DNA of 64,000 nt from an uncultured Pelagibacteraceae bacterium (GCA_902560625.1 CACEMD010000006.1:1-64000); one strand, 5' to 3'. Shown: positions 53,019 to 63,352, counted from the stretch's first letter. The notes: generated by a model from the letters alone, not told the origin. Numbers and translations are program-made.

Positions 53019-53444
53019 ATGAAACTATCTAACAAAGGCAGGTATGCAGTTATGGCGTTAGCGGATTTGGCTAAATTTGAGTCAAATAAACCAATATCTT
53101 TAAGAGATATATCTTTAAGACAAGGAATTTCTTTGCTTTACCTAGAACAAATATTTTTGAAGTTAAAAAAAAATAAAATTGTTGTTAGTGCTAGAGGTAT
53201 AAATGGTGGATATAGCCTTAACAAAGAAGCCAATGAAATAAAAATTTCTGATGTGCTAAATGCAGTAGACGAAAAAGTAAAAACAATAGGATGTTCAAAA
53301 GATTCCAAAAAAGGATGTAATGGTAAATTAGCGAAATGTATTACTCATAACTTATGGGATGAGCTTGAATTACATATAAATGATTTTTTTAACAAAAAAA
53401 ATCTGGGAGATTTAATTAAAGGAAAAAATGAAAATACAATCTAA
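53019..53444 (+). CDS. Rrf2-family (IscR-like) transcriptional regulator
   Basis: [18 protein letters not shown]...[26 protein letters not shown]; start at ATG 53019. Confidence 0.92.
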   Translation: MKLSNKGRYAVMALADLAKFESNKPISLRDISLRQGISLLYLEQIFLKLKKNKIVVSARGINGGYSLNKEANEIKISDVLNAVDEKVKTIGCSKDSKKGCNGKLAKCITHNLWDELELHINDFFNKKNLGDLIKGKNENTI

Positions 53445-54888
53445 TCAAGATACGAGAAATAAAGAAATAGATAAGTTAAAAAAATACAAATATGGTTTTT
53501 CAACAGATATTGAAAATATAAAAGCTCCAAAAGGACTTAACGAGGAAATAATAAAATTTATCTCAAATATTAAAAAAGAACCTAAATGGATGCTAGATTT
53601 TAGATTAAAAGCATTCGAGAGATTTAAGCAATTGAAAGAACCTAATTGGCAAAAACCCAAGTATCCAAATATAGACTATCAAGATTTATATTATTACTCA
53701 GCTCCGAAAAGCATGGATGATAAACCAAAAAGTTTAGATGAATTAGATCCAAAACTTTTAGAAACTTATAAAAAGCTTGGTATACCTCTTCAAGAACAAG
53801 CTAGATTAAATGGTATTGCTGTAGACGCAGTATTTGACTCAGTTTCTGTTGCTACTACATTTAGAGAGGAACTAACTAAACATGGAATTATTTTTTGTCC
53901 AATATCTGAAGCAATTCAAAATTATCCAGAATTAGTTAAAAAATATTTGGGATCTGTAATTCCGACAACAGATCATTTTTTTGCAACTCTTAATTCTGCG
54001 GTCTTTACTGATGGCTCATTTGCATATATTCCAGAGGGGGTAAGATGTCCAATGGAACTATCAACTTATTTTAGAATAAATGCATCCAACACAGGACAAT
54101 TTGAGAGAACTCTAATCATAGCAGATAAGGGAAGTTATGTAAGTTATTTAGAGGGTTGTACAGCGCCGATGAGAGATGAAAATCAATTACATGCTGCTAA
54201 TGTTGAGCTTATTGCACTTGATGATGCAGAAATAAAATACTCTACAGTGCAAAATTGGTATCCAGGGGATAAAGATGGGAAAGGTGGTATTTATAATTTT
54301 GTAACAAAGCGTGGTTTATGCAAAGGTAAAAATTCAAAAATTTCTTGGACACAAGTTGAAACAGGTTCAGCTATTACTTGGAAATATCCAAGCTGTATTT
54401 TAAAAGGCGATAATTCAGTTGGAGAATTTTACTCAATTGCAATAACAAATAATTATCAAAAAGCTGATACAGGCACCAAAATGATCCATCTAGGTAAAAA
54501 TACTAAAAGTAAAATTATATCAAAGGGAATTAGTGCTGGATTTTCTGACATGACATATAGAGGTCTAGTAGATATTTCATCAAAAGCCGATAATTCAAAC
54601 AATTATACTCAATGTGACTCTTTATTAATGAGCAATAAATGTGGAGCGCATACAGTACCATATATTAAAAATAAAAATTCAGAGTCAAATATTGCACATG
54701 AGGCTACAACATCAAAAATAAGTGAAGAGCAACTGTATTATTGCCAACAAAGAGGTTTAAGCGCAGAAGAAGCTGTTGGTTTAATAGTAAATGGATTTTG
54801 TAAAGAGGTATTGCAACAGTTGCCGATGGAGTTTGCTGTTGAGGCCCAAAAACTTGTTGGAATTAGTTTAGAAGGAAGTGTTGGATAA
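53428..54888 (+). CDS. sufB: Fe-S cluster assembly protein SufB
   Basis: [19 protein letters not shown]...[43 protein letters not shown]. Confidence 0.97.
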   Translation: MKIQSNQDTRNKEIDKLKKYKYGFSTDIENIKAPKGLNEEIIKFISNIKKEPKWMLDFRLKAFERFKQLKEPNWQKPKYPNIDYQDLYYYSAPKSMDDKPKSLDELDPKLLETYKKLGIPLQEQARLNGIAVDAVFDSVSVATTFREELTKHGIIFCPISEAIQNYPELVKKYLGSVIPTTDHFFATLNSAVFTDGSFAYIPEGVRCPMELSTYFRINASNTGQFERTLIIADKGSYVSYLEGCTAPMRDENQLHAANVELIALDDAEIKYSTVQNWYPGDKDGKGGIYNFVTKRGLCKGKNSKISWTQVETGSAITWKYPSCILKGDNSVGEFYSIAITNNYQKADTGTKMIHLGKNTKSKIISKGISAGFSDMTYRGLVDISSKADNSNNYTQCDSLLMSNKCGAHTVPYIKNKNSESNIAHEATTSKISEEQLYYCQQRGLSAEEAVGLIVNGFCKEVLQQLPMEFAVEAQKLVGISLEGSVG

Positions 54889-55622
54889 TGTTAAAAATTA
54901 ACAAATTAAACGCAAAAATAGACAACAAAGAAATTTTAAAAGGATTTTCTCTTAACATAAACCCTGGAGAAGTTCATGCTATAATGGGTCCAAATGGATC
55001 AGGTAAAAGTACTTTATCAAATATTTTATCTGGGAAAAAAGGATATGAAATATCAGGAGAAGTTCTTTTTGAAGAAAAGGATTTATTTGAACTTGAAACA
55101 GAAGAAAGAGCTCATAAAGGTATTTTTTTAGCTTTCCAATATCCATTAGAAATTCCTGGGGTAAATACAAATATATTTTTGAAAACCTCACTAAATGCTG
55201 TGAGAAAAGCAAGAGGAGAGAAAGAACTTGATGCTATAGAATTTCTTAAATTAGTTAAAAAAAAATCAAAAGAACTTAAGTTTGATGAAGAAAAGTTGAA
55301 TAGACAATTAAATGTAGGTTTTTCTGGAGGAGAAAAAAAGAAAAATGAAATATTACAAATGTCAATGCTATCGCCTAAGTTATCTATTTTAGATGAAACA
55401 GACTCAGGACTAGATATAGACGCTTTAAAAATTGTAGCAGATGGAGTTAATACATTAAGAAGTAATAAAAATTCATTTCTGATAATTACACATTACCAAA
55501 GGTTGCTTGATTATATTAAGCCTGATTTTGTACATGTCTTAATGAATGGAAAAATCGTTAAATCTGGAGGACCAGAACTAGCTATAGAATTAGAAAAAAA
55601 GGGGTATAAAAATTTTAATTAA
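54888..55622 (+). CDS. sufC: Fe-S cluster assembly ATPase SufC
   Basis: MGPNGSGKSTLSNILSG, FSGGEKKKNEILQM, DETDSGLDIDAL. Confidence 0.97.
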   Translation: MLKINKLNAKIDNKEILKGFSLNINPGEVHAIMGPNGSGKSTLSNILSGKKGYEISGEVLFEEKDLFELETEERAHKGIFLAFQYPLEIPGVNTNIFLKTSLNAVRKARGEKELDAIEFLKLVKKKSKELKFDEEKLNRQLNVGFSGGEKKKNEILQMSMLSPKLSILDETDSGLDIDALKIVADGVNTLRSNKNSFLIITHYQRLLDYIKPDFVHVLMNGKIVKSGGPELAIELEKKGYKNFN

Positions 55623-56870
55623 ATGAAAGAACAATTACAAAAAGATTTTAATAATATTATCAAAAATTTAAGTTTATCTCAAAGAGATATTGAAATAAAA
55701 AAATTTTTCTTAGATAGTTTTATAAACAAAGGCTTTCCAAATAGAAAAGAAGAGGATTGGAAATTTTCAGATCTTAATCAAATAATAAAAAAAAATATTG
55801 GAGAATTAAGTTTTTATGCTGATTATACTTCTACCAATAAAGTTGATACCTCAATATTTGTAGATGGTTTAGAACATAATAAAATAGTCTTTATAAACGG
55901 TAGAATTGAAAAAATTGATTTTGATTATGAAAAAAAAGATCAAATAGAAATAATTGATCAGTCAGAAACAATTGATAGATTTAACAATAATAATTCTTTA
56001 TCTGACTTAAATAATGCGTTTACTAATAAATCCTTTAAGATATTGATTAAAAAAGGCTATCAATTAGCAAAGCCACTTATAATTTATCATACAACTAATT
56101 CTAACATTTGGTCTAAAAATATTAATTTAAGATTAAATTTTGAGCTTGCAAAAGACAGTTCTATAAAATTAATTGACTTGTTTAATGATAGTTCCGAAAA
56201 AAATTTTTTAAATATTTTTTATAACTTCGATCTAAAAGAAAATGCTATTTTGAAAAATTATAAAGTAGACAGATTCGAAAATAAAAACATTAAATATTCT
56301 TATAATAATATTGAACAAGATAAAAATAGTATTTCAGAGACATTTATTTTATCTTCGGGATCAAATTTCTTTAAAAATGAAATTAATAGCAATTTAAAAG
56401 GAGAATATTCTTCAGCTTTTGTAAATGGTATTTTTTCTCTTAATAAAGATAAACATCATGAAATTAGAACAATAATAAATCATTTAACTAAAAATACGAA
56501 AAGCTATCAACTAATCAAAAGTGTTTTAGAAGATAGTTCTAAAGCAGCGTATCAAGGAAAAATATTTGTTAATTCAGACGCTCAAAAAACCGATGGATAC
56601 CAACTAAGTAAAGCTATTCTTCTTGACGAAAAAACAGAATTTAATGCAAAACCTGAGTTAGAAATTTATGCAGACGATGTAAAATGTTCGCATGGATCTG
56701 CATCAGGAAGCTTAAATGAAAACTCAATATTCTATTTAATGACTAGAGGACTTAATTACCAGGAAGCAAAAGAACTCCTTATAAACGGCTTCTTGTTAGA
56801 TGTTATCGAAAAAATTACTGATAGTGAGGTTAAAAATTTAATAAAGAATATGATTGGTTTGAAGGAATGA
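55623..56870 (+). CDS. sufD: Fe-S cluster assembly protein SufD
   Basis: C-terminal DDVKCSHGSASGSLNENSIFYLMTRGLNYQEAKELLINGF. Confidence 0.95.
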   Translation: MKEQLQKDFNNIIKNLSLSQRDIEIKKFFLDSFINKGFPNRKEEDWKFSDLNQIIKKNIGELSFYADYTSTNKVDTSIFVDGLEHNKIVFINGRIEKIDFDYEKKDQIEIIDQSETIDRFNNNNSLSDLNNAFTNKSFKILIKKGYQLAKPLIIYHTTNSNIWSKNINLRLNFELAKDSSIKLIDLFNDSSEKNFLNIFYNFDLKENAILKNYKVDRFENKNIKYSYNNIEQDKNSISETFILSSGSNFFKNEINSNLKGEYSSAFVNGIFSLNKDKHHEIRTIINHLTKNTKSYQLIKSVLEDSSKAAYQGKIFVNSDAQKTDGYQLSKAILLDEKTEFNAKPELEIYADDVKCSHGSASGSLNENSIFYLMTRGLNYQEAKELLINGFLLDVIEKITDSEVKNLIKNMIGLKE

Positions 56871-58081
56871 ATTTAAAAAACATTAAAAAAGAATTTCCAA
56901 TATTTAGAAACAAAGTACATAATAATGATCTTGTATATTTAGATAGTGCGAATTCATCTCAAAAACCACTTGTTGTTGTTGATAGAATTTATGATTTTTA
57001 TACCAAGGAATTTTCTAATGTTGGCAGAAGTGTCCATTATTTAGCTGTTGCAGCAACTAATCTTTATGAAAACACAAGATCATCTGTTCAAAAATATATT
57101 AATGCTAAAGATAAAAATGAGATAGTTTTTACAAAAGGAGCAACAGAAGCAATTAATCTTGTAGCAAATTCGTTTGGTCAAAAATATTTAAAAGAGGGTG
57201 ATGAGGTATTATTAACTGAATTAGAACACCACTCAAATTACGTTCCTTGGCATTATTTAAGAAAATCTAAAGGGATTAAAATTGAGTTCGCTGAGATAAA
57301 TGTGAATGGCGAAGTTACTTTAGAAAGTATTGAAAAAAAAATTACAAAAAAAACAAAAATAATAGCTATTACTCATCTTTCAAATGTAACCGGCGCTATA
57401 TTACCAGTTAAAGAAATTATAAAACTTGCACATTCAAAAGGTATTCCAGTTTTAATAGATGGTTGTCAAAGTGCCCCACATTTAAAATTAGATATGCAAG
57501 ATCTAGACTGTGATTTTTATGCAATATCTTGTCATAAAATGTATGGACCTACAGGTCTTGGAATTTTATATGCTAAAAAAAAATGGCTTGAGGAATTGCC
57601 ACCATATCAAGGTGGAGGTGGAATGATAAATGAAGTAAAAAAAGAGAGTATTTCTTATGGTGATCTCCCAAACAAATTTGAAGCTGGAACAATGGCTACC
57701 GCCCAAGTAATTGCTTTTGATGAGTCAATTAAGTTTTTAAACAAGATTGGAATAGAAAATATTGTTAAACATGAAAATGAACTTATGGATTACGGTCAAG
57801 AATTATTGAGAAGAAATAATTCTGTAACATTAATCGGAAATCCTAAAAATAAAGGAGCTGTTTTGTCTTTTACTATGAAAGATATTCATCCTCATGATAT
57901 TGCAACAATTTTAGATGAGGATGGAGTAGCAATTAGAGCAGGACATCATTGTTGTCAAATACTTCATGATAAGCTAGGTTTAGCAGCAACTGCAAGAGCA
58001 TCACTTGGCGTATATAATACCAAAGATGATTTAGACCAACTAAATTCCTCAATCAATAAATGTAAAAAAATATTTGAATAA
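56867..58081 (+). CDS. sufS: Cysteine desulfurase SufS
   Basis: YLDSANSSQKP...LTELEHHSNYVPW...ISCHKMYGPTGLG...RAGHHCCQ. Confidence 0.97.
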   Translation: MNLKNIKKEFPIFRNKVHNNDLVYLDSANSSQKPLVVVDRIYDFYTKEFSNVGRSVHYLAVAATNLYENTRSSVQKYINAKDKNEIVFTKGATEAINLVANSFGQKYLKEGDEVLLTELEHHSNYVPWHYLRKSKGIKIEFAEINVNGEVTLESIEKKITKKTKIIAITHLSNVTGAILPVKEIIKLAHSKGIPVLIDGCQSAPHLKLDMQDLDCDFYAISCHKMYGPTGLGILYAKKKWLEELPPYQGGGGMINEVKKESISYGDLPNKFEAGTMATAQVIAFDESIKFLNKIGIENIVKHENELMDYGQELLRRNNSVTLIGNPKNKGAVLSFTMKDIHPHDIATILDEDGVAIRAGHHCCQILHDKLGLAATARASLGVYNTKDDLDQLNSSINKCKKIFE

Positions 58082-58549
58082 ATGGACTTAAAAGAACTTT
58101 ATCAAGAAATTATTTTAGATCATGGTAAAAATCCTAGAAATTTAGGAAGAGCAGAAAATTTTAATAAAGACGCAAAAGGCCATAACCCTTTATGTGGTGA
58201 CAAGGTTCATGTATATCTTAAATTAAATGAGAATAAAAAAGTTGAAGATATATCTTTTGAAGGTCAAGGTTGTGCAATATCTATGGCCTCTGCATCAATA
58301 ATGACTGGTTTGATAAAAGGTAAGGAGGAAAAAGAAGTAAAGGAAATAGTTGCAGATTTTTTAGAAATGATAAAGGAAAAAGAAAATTTAAATACTAAAC
58401 TTTTAGGAGAAGACGAAAAGACTAAGTTAATGTGTTTATCTGGAGTAAAACAGTATCCAATGCGAGTAAAATGTGCAACATTATCATGGCATACTTTAAC
58501 TTCAGCTATTGATAAGTCACAAAATGAGATTAACAACGAGGTTAAGTGA
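58082..58549 (+). CDS. SUF Fe-S scaffold protein SufU-like
   Basis: HGKNPRNLG...NPLCGDKVHVYLKL...FEGQGCAISMASASIMT...KCATLSWHTL. Confidence 0.93.
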   Translation: MDLKELYQEIILDHGKNPRNLGRAENFNKDAKGHNPLCGDKVHVYLKLNENKKVEDISFEGQGCAISMASASIMTGLIKGKEEKEVKEIVADFLEMIKEKENLNTKLLGEDEKTKLMCLSGVKQYPMRVKCATLSWHTLTSAIDKSQNEINNEVK

Positions 58550-58848
58550 GTACGGAAATAAAACAGAAAATAATTGCTGAAATCAAAAAAATTTACGATC
58601 CAGAAATTCCAGTAAATATTTATGAACTTGGATTAATTTATGATATAACTGTTAATGGAAATGAAGCAAAAATTAAAATGACCTTAACAACACCTAATTG
58701 CCCAGTAGCCGAAAGTTTGCCTAAGGAGGTAAAAGATAGTGTGATGCAAGTAGAGAATATAGATAAAGTTGATCTTGATTTAGTTTGGGACCCTCCTTGG
58801 GATAAATCAATGATGTCAGAGGCTGCTAAGTTGGAGTTAAATTTATAA
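58546..58848 (+). CDS. MIP18/DUF59-family Fe-S assembly protein (SufT-like), GTG start
   Basis: IYDPEIPVNIYELGLIYDI...TTPNCPVAESLPKEV...LVWDPPWDKSMMSEAAKLEL. Confidence 0.92.
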   Translation: MSTEIKQKIIAEIKKIYDPEIPVNIYELGLIYDITVNGNEAKIKMTLTTPNCPVAESLPKEVKDSVMQVENIDKVDLDLVWDPPWDKSMMSEAAKLELNL

Positions 58849-59180
58849 TGAAACAAATAATCAAATTAAGCGATAAAGCAGCAGAAAGAATTAAACAAAT
58901 AATGTCTGCCGCAAAAGATGGATCAATTGGTGTTAGAGTAGGAGTAAAGAGCGGAGGTTGTGCTGGGATGTCTTATATAATGGAATATATAAACAAACCG
59001 AATCCAAATGATGAAATTATAGAGGACAAGGGTGTTAAGGTTTTTATAGACTCTGCTGCAGTAATGTATTTATTAGGAACTGAAATGGATTATAAAAAAG
59101 AGGATTTTTCGTCAAATTTTGTATTCAAAAACCCCAATGAAACAGAAAGATGTGGATGTGGGGAGTCATTTAAAATCTAG
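58848..59180 (+). CDS. HesB/IscA-family Fe-S assembly protein (SufA-like)
   Basis: GVRVGVKSGGCAGMSYIMEY...NPNETERCGCGESFKI. Confidence 0.94.
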   Translation: MKQIIKLSDKAAERIKQIMSAAKDGSIGVRVGVKSGGCAGMSYIMEYINKPNPNDEIIEDKGVKVFIDSAAVMYLLGTEMDYKKEDFSSNFVFKNPNETERCGCGESFKI

Positions 59181-59204
59181 TATAAGTTTTATGCATAGCA
59201 GAGT

Positions 59205-59220
59205 TGCAAAAAATGCATAT
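59205..59220 (+). promoter_or_regulatory. TGCA-N5-TGCATAT dyad upstream of the 57-aa ORF
   Basis: TGCA AAAAA TGCATAT, same arrangement as upstream of glnA. Confidence 0.4.
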
Positions 59221-59237
59221 CTGTGTTAAACTGATTT

Positions 59238-59411
59238 ATGATGAACGTATTTGAATTTAGAAATTTGCTTAGTTCAGAAGAAAAAAAAGAAAAAAGAAAA
59301 TCTTTTTTTAGATCTCTTATAAGACCCGTTGAAACAGGAGCAAATGGAACTCAAGACTACGTTGTTAAAAAAGGTTCTGGTAGAAACAAAATAGCTTCTA
59401 CCAGACAATAA
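59238..59411 (+). CDS. Uncharacterised basic small protein (57 aa), not in ORF track
   Basis: ATG...TAA: MMNVFEFRNLLSSEEKKEKRKSFFRSLIRPVETGANGTQDYVVKKGSGRNKIASTRQ; fills the whole sufA-glnA gap. Confidence 0.7.
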   Translation: MMNVFEFRNLLSSEEKKEKRKSFFRSLIRPVETGANGTQDYVVKKGSGRNKIASTRQ

Positions 59412-59412
59412 T

Positions 59413-60819
59413 TTAACAACTGTAGTACATATCAAATTCTATAGGATGAGGTGTGTGTTCAAAATTATGAATTTCTTCAAATTTTAACGCAATGTAAGCA
59501 TCGATTTGGTCATCCGTAAACACATTACCTTGTTTTAAGAAATTTCTGTCTTTATCTAAACTCTCCATAGCTTCTCTTAAAGAACCACAAACAGTAGGTA
59601 CTTTTTTAACTTCTTCTTCAGATAATGCATATAAATCTTTATCAAATGATTTACCTGGATGAATTTTATTCTTAATTCCATCTAAACCTGCCATTAACAT
59701 TGAAGCAAAAGTTAAATAAGGATTACCAGAAGCATCAGGAAATCTGATTTCACATCTTGCACCTTTTTTACTTAATGTTATTGGAATCCTACAAGAAGCA
59801 GATCTGTTTCTTGCAGAGTAGGCTAGCAAAACTGGAGCTTCAAAACCTGGAATTAATCTTTTGTAACTATTAGTGGTTGCATTAGAAAACGCATTAATAG
59901 CTTTTGCATGTTTTAATATTCCACCAATATAGTACAAAGCTGTCTTGGACAATCCTGAATACTCATTTCCAGAAAATACAGGCGTACTACCTTTCCAAAT
60001 TGATTGGTGCGTGTGCATTCCTGAACCATTATCACCTTTGACCGGTTTAGGCATAAAAGTTGCAGTTTTGCCAAAAGAGTGTGATACCATCTGTACTACA
60101 TATTTATAAAGTTGAACATTATCAGCTTGATCTACTAAAGTTCCAAAATACATTCCTAACTCATGTTGACTAGGAGCTACCTCGTGATGATGCTTTTCGA
60201 CTTTAATTCCAACATCTCTTAAACCTTTTAAATATTCGCTTCTCATGTCCTGAGCACTATCAACTGGAGGAACTGGGAAATAACCTCCTTTAATCCCTGG
60301 TCTATGACCCATGTTACCATTCTCGTATTTTTTTCCAGAGTTATAAGGACCTTCAGTGCTATCGATTGAAAAACTTGTCTCATTCATATCATTTTTAATT
60401 CTAACATCATCAAAAACAAAAAATTCTGGCTCAGGCCCAAAGAAAGCCTTGTCACCAATACCAGTTTTTTTCAAATAAGCCTCAGCTTTTTTAGCAATTC
60501 CTCGAGGATCTCTCTCATAAGGATTTTTTTTGATAGCGTCTAAAATATCACAAAACAAAATAAGGGTATTGTGTGATGTAAATGGATCTACAATTTTTCT
60601 TGTTAGATCAGGTTTTAAAATCATATCAGACTCATTAATTGCCTTCCAACCCGCAATTGAAGAGCCATCAAAGAAAACACCATCATTTAACATACCATTA
60701 TCGACTACTGTTGAGTCCATTGTAAGATGTTGTAGTTTTCCTCTAGGATCTGTAAATCTTAGATCCACATATTCTATATTTTTATCTTTTATAAGTTTTA
60801 AAATGTTACCAGCGCTCAT
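59413..60819 (-). CDS. glnA: Glutamine synthetase type I
   Basis: DLRFTDPRGKLQHLTM...FFGPEPEFFVFDDV...NGSGMHTHQSIWKG...RNRSASCRIP. Confidence 0.97.
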   Translation of the reverse strand: MSAGNILKLIKDKNIEYVDLRFTDPRGKLQHLTMDSTVVDNGMLNDGVFFDGSSIAGWKAINESDMILKPDLTRKIVDPFTSHNTLILFCDILDAIKKNPYERDPRGIAKKAEAYLKKTGIGDKAFFGPEPEFFVFDDVRIKNDMNETSFSIDSTEGPYNSGKKYENGNMGHRPGIKGGYFPVPPVDSAQDMRSEYLKGLRDVGIKVEKHHHEVAPSQHELGMYFGTLVDQADNVQLYKYVVQMVSHSFGKTATFMPKPVKGDNGSGMHTHQSIWKGSTPVFSGNEYSGLSKTALYYIGGILKHAKAINAFSNATTNSYKRLIPGFEAPVLLAYSARNRSASCRIPITLSKKGARCEIRFPDASGNPYLTFASMLMAGLDGIKNKIHPGKSFDKDLYALSEEEVKKVPTVCGSLREAMESLDKDRNFLKQGNVFTDDQIDAYIALKFEEIHNFEHTPHPIEFDMYYSC

Positions 60820-60892
60820 ATTATCCTCCCAATTAGAGTGGTTTTTTAACAGAAAAAAATGTAATAATATCCCTTATTAAATTTATATCTCT

Positions 60893-60910
60893 TATGCAAT
60901 TTGTGCATAT
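60893..60910 (-). promoter_or_regulatory. Palindrome TATGCA-N5-TGCATA upstream of glnA
   Basis: TATGCAATTTGTGCATAT about 75-90 nt upstream of the glnA start codon. Confidence 0.45.
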
Positions 60911-60955
60911 ATTATAAACCTAATTATTAGTGCTAGGCAATCAATTAATAGTTGT

Positions 60956-61438
60956 ATGGAAAACTTATTAAATAAAGAATCAGTAAAAAGGGCAGATCAA
61001 GCTCTTAAAAAATTTGATGAGAATTTAAAAATTATTGTATTAAAAACGACAGCTAGAACAGCGATAGACGCAGCAAATTCTTTAAATTGTGAAGTAGGAG
61101 CAATTGTTAAAAGTCTTCTTTTTAGAACTGATAATTCTTTTCTTTTATGTTTAGTGTCTGGTGATAAAAAATGTTCACTTAATAAACTCAAGAAAATTAC
61201 TTTAAAAAAAGATGTTTGTATGGCAAGTCCCGATGAAGTGAAAGATCAAACTGGGTATACAATAGGCGGCGTCTCACCTGTTGGCCATTTAAATTCAATA
61301 GAAATATTTGTCGATAATTCTTTACAAAGGTTCGAAAAAATTTATGCAGCCGCAGGTCACCCAAATTGCGTTTTTGAAATTAGTTTTATAAAATTACAAC
61401 AAATTACATCAGGGAAAATTATGGATATAATAGAATGA
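60956..61438 (+). CDS. YbaK/prolyl-tRNA deacylase-family protein
   Basis: EVGAIVKSLLFRTDNSFLLCLVSGDKKCSLNKLKKI...TGYTIGGVSPVGH...AAGHPNCVFEIS. Confidence 0.9.
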   Translation: MENLLNKESVKRADQALKKFDENLKIIVLKTTARTAIDAANSLNCEVGAIVKSLLFRTDNSFLLCLVSGDKKCSLNKLKKITLKKDVCMASPDEVKDQTGYTIGGVSPVGHLNSIEIFVDNSLQRFEKIYAAAGHPNCVFEISFIKLQQITSGKIMDIIE

Positions 61439-62328
61439 CAAGTCCAAAATCAATAGATTATATTTTGTTATCTGTTTTATCATTAATATGGGCTTCAGCT
61501 TTTTTTAATATTAAAATAGCAACTTATTCTTATGGACCTTTAACAATAGCGTTTTTGAGAATCTTTCTTGGTGCAGTTCTAATTGTTATTTTATGTTATT
61601 TTAAAAATATAAAAATTGAAGCATTTTCAAAAGATTGGTATTGGTTTGCATTAATAGGTTTTGTAAATCTTGTAATACCTTTTTTTTTAATTGCTTACGG
61701 TGTTCAAAAAATCCAAAGTAATCTTGCTGCAATTTTAATGTCAACTACACCATTAAGTTCAGCAATTCTTGCGCATTTTTTTACAAAAACAGAAAAAATA
61801 AATTTTACTAAAATTATAGGTGTAATTGTTGGTTTCTTAGGAATTATAATTTTATTTTCTGATAATATTTTAATAAATAATGAAAATTTTTTTTATGCTC
61901 TTATGATTCTAGTTGGATCTACTTTTTATGTAATAGGAGGAATTTTAACTTTAAAAATTAGTAAAAAAAAAAATGAAAATTTGACAAGTTCTATTTTAAT
62001 TTGGGGATCATTAATTATATTCCCAATCGCCATGTATTATGAACAACCTTGGAATCTTACTCCAAGACTAGACTCGACTTTATCATTAATATATTTAGGA
62101 ATTTTCCCTACTGGTATTGCTTGGTTAATAAGATTTCATATTTTAAAAAAAAATGGTTTGGTATTTCACTCACAAGTAGCTTACCTCATACCGATATTTG
62201 GAGTAATATTAGGTTATGTTTTTCTAAAAGAGGTAATAACCTTTAAAGTTTTAATTGCATTATTTGCAGTAATTCTGGGATTTTATTTTGTAAGAAGATC
62301 AATTAAACAAAATCTTGTTTCAAACTAG
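61435..62328 (+). CDS. EamA/DMT-family transporter
   Basis: Two EamA-like repeats, about 10 TM. Confidence 0.85.
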   Translation: MTSPKSIDYILLSVLSLIWASAFFNIKIATYSYGPLTIAFLRIFLGAVLIVILCYFKNIKIEAFSKDWYWFALIGFVNLVIPFFLIAYGVQKIQSNLAAILMSTTPLSSAILAHFFTKTEKINFTKIIGVIVGFLGIIILFSDNILINNENFFYALMILVGSTFYVIGGILTLKISKKKNENLTSSILIWGSLIIFPIAMYYEQPWNLTPRLDSTLSLIYLGIFPTGIAWLIRFHILKKNGLVFHSQVAYLIPIFGVILGYVFLKEVITFKVLIALFAVILGFYFVRRSIKQNLVSN

Positions 62329-63229
62329 ATAGAGCTGATATATGCTTAGGATTTGTCTCACAACATCCACCAAGAATTGTTGCTCCGTTTGCAACAAATT
62401 TTTTTCCTAAATTTTTAAATATTTCTTCTGATACTTCTCTTTTTCCCATTACAGTGTTTAAATTAACTGCGTCCTCATTATATTTTGCATTATTAATTTT
62501 TCTTACCGGAGATGGCTCATCATCACCCCAAAGATTTACTTTGTAGCCAAATGGTAATTTATGTAATTTAAGACTATTTATTGAGTTTTCAGCAATCTCC
62601 ATTGATATGCATGATCCAATAATCCCTATCCAGTTTGGACTTTTGTATTTATTTAATACTTCATCTATTGTTTCACCTGATGGAAGTTTTCCATTTTTTA
62701 ATAAATGTATACCTACTAAGATAGGTTTGTTTAACTTTTCAATTATTTCTGATGCTATTCCTATTTCTCTACCACTTGAAATAACGTCTAAATAAAAGAA
62801 ATCTATAAAATCTTTGACACAATTTATTTGATCATTAAAAGCTTTATAAATAACTTCTTTGTTTCTCGTATCTTCTTTGTATGAATCATGCTGCGCAGGT
62901 ATACTGCCAGCAATTAATATTTCTTTTTTAGATTTTTCTTTAGCTATCATCGCAAGTTCACAAGCTTTTTTATTTGCATATTCAAAACGATTATTTACTT
63001 TATTTTGTTCCATTCTTATTCTTCTGCTTGAGAAGTTAGTTGTAGTAATAACTTCAGCACCAGCCTCAATATAAGCTAAATGAGTATCAATTATTAATCC
63101 GTGATATTTTTCATCTAATACTGCACTTGTTGACCAGAGAGTTCCTTTTGAAACAAGACCCTTAGCATGCAATTCTTGCCCCATTCCTCCATCTAAAATT
63201 CTAAGTTTACTAAAAAAGTCTTTTTCCAT
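62303..63229 (-). CDS. Homocysteine S-methyltransferase-family protein
   Basis: LDGGMGQELHAKG...TTNFSS...IGSC...GATILGGCCETNPKHI (zinc-binding Cys motif). Confidence 0.9.
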   Translation of the reverse strand: MEKDFFSKLRILDGGMGQELHAKGLVSKGTLWSTSAVLDEKYHGLIIDTHLAYIEAGAEVITTTNFSSRRIRMEQNKVNNRFEYANKKACELAMIAKEKSKKEILIAGSIPAQHDSYKEDTRNKEVIYKAFNDQINCVKDFIDFFYLDVISSGREIGIASEIIEKLNKPILVGIHLLKNGKLPSGETIDEVLNKYKSPNWIGIIGSCISMEIAENSINSLKLHKLPFGYKVNLWGDDEPSPVRKINNAKYNEDAVNLNTVMGKREVSEEIFKNLGKKFVANGATILGGCCETNPKHISALSSLKQDFV

Positions 63230-63266
63230 GAATTTAACTTATCATATATTTAAAATTTTCAAGCAC

Positions 63267-63304
63267 AAGTTGAGAAAGTAAATTGTGTCATTTACATTCA
63301 ACTT
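63267..63304. other. Two-helix stem-loop in the divergent intergenic region
   Basis: AAGTTGA-GAAA-GTAAAT-TGTGTC-ATTTAC-AT-TCAACTT, 7+6 bp perfect pairing with one internal loop. Confidence 0.55.
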
Positions 63305-63352
63305 AAAAGAGTTTTAAATAATATTTATAAAAAAACTAACTAAGGAGAGTAT

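Noticed and set aside
60820-60955. Sigma-54 promoter for glnA
   Set aside because: No TGGCAC-N5-TTGCA-like element upstream of glnA
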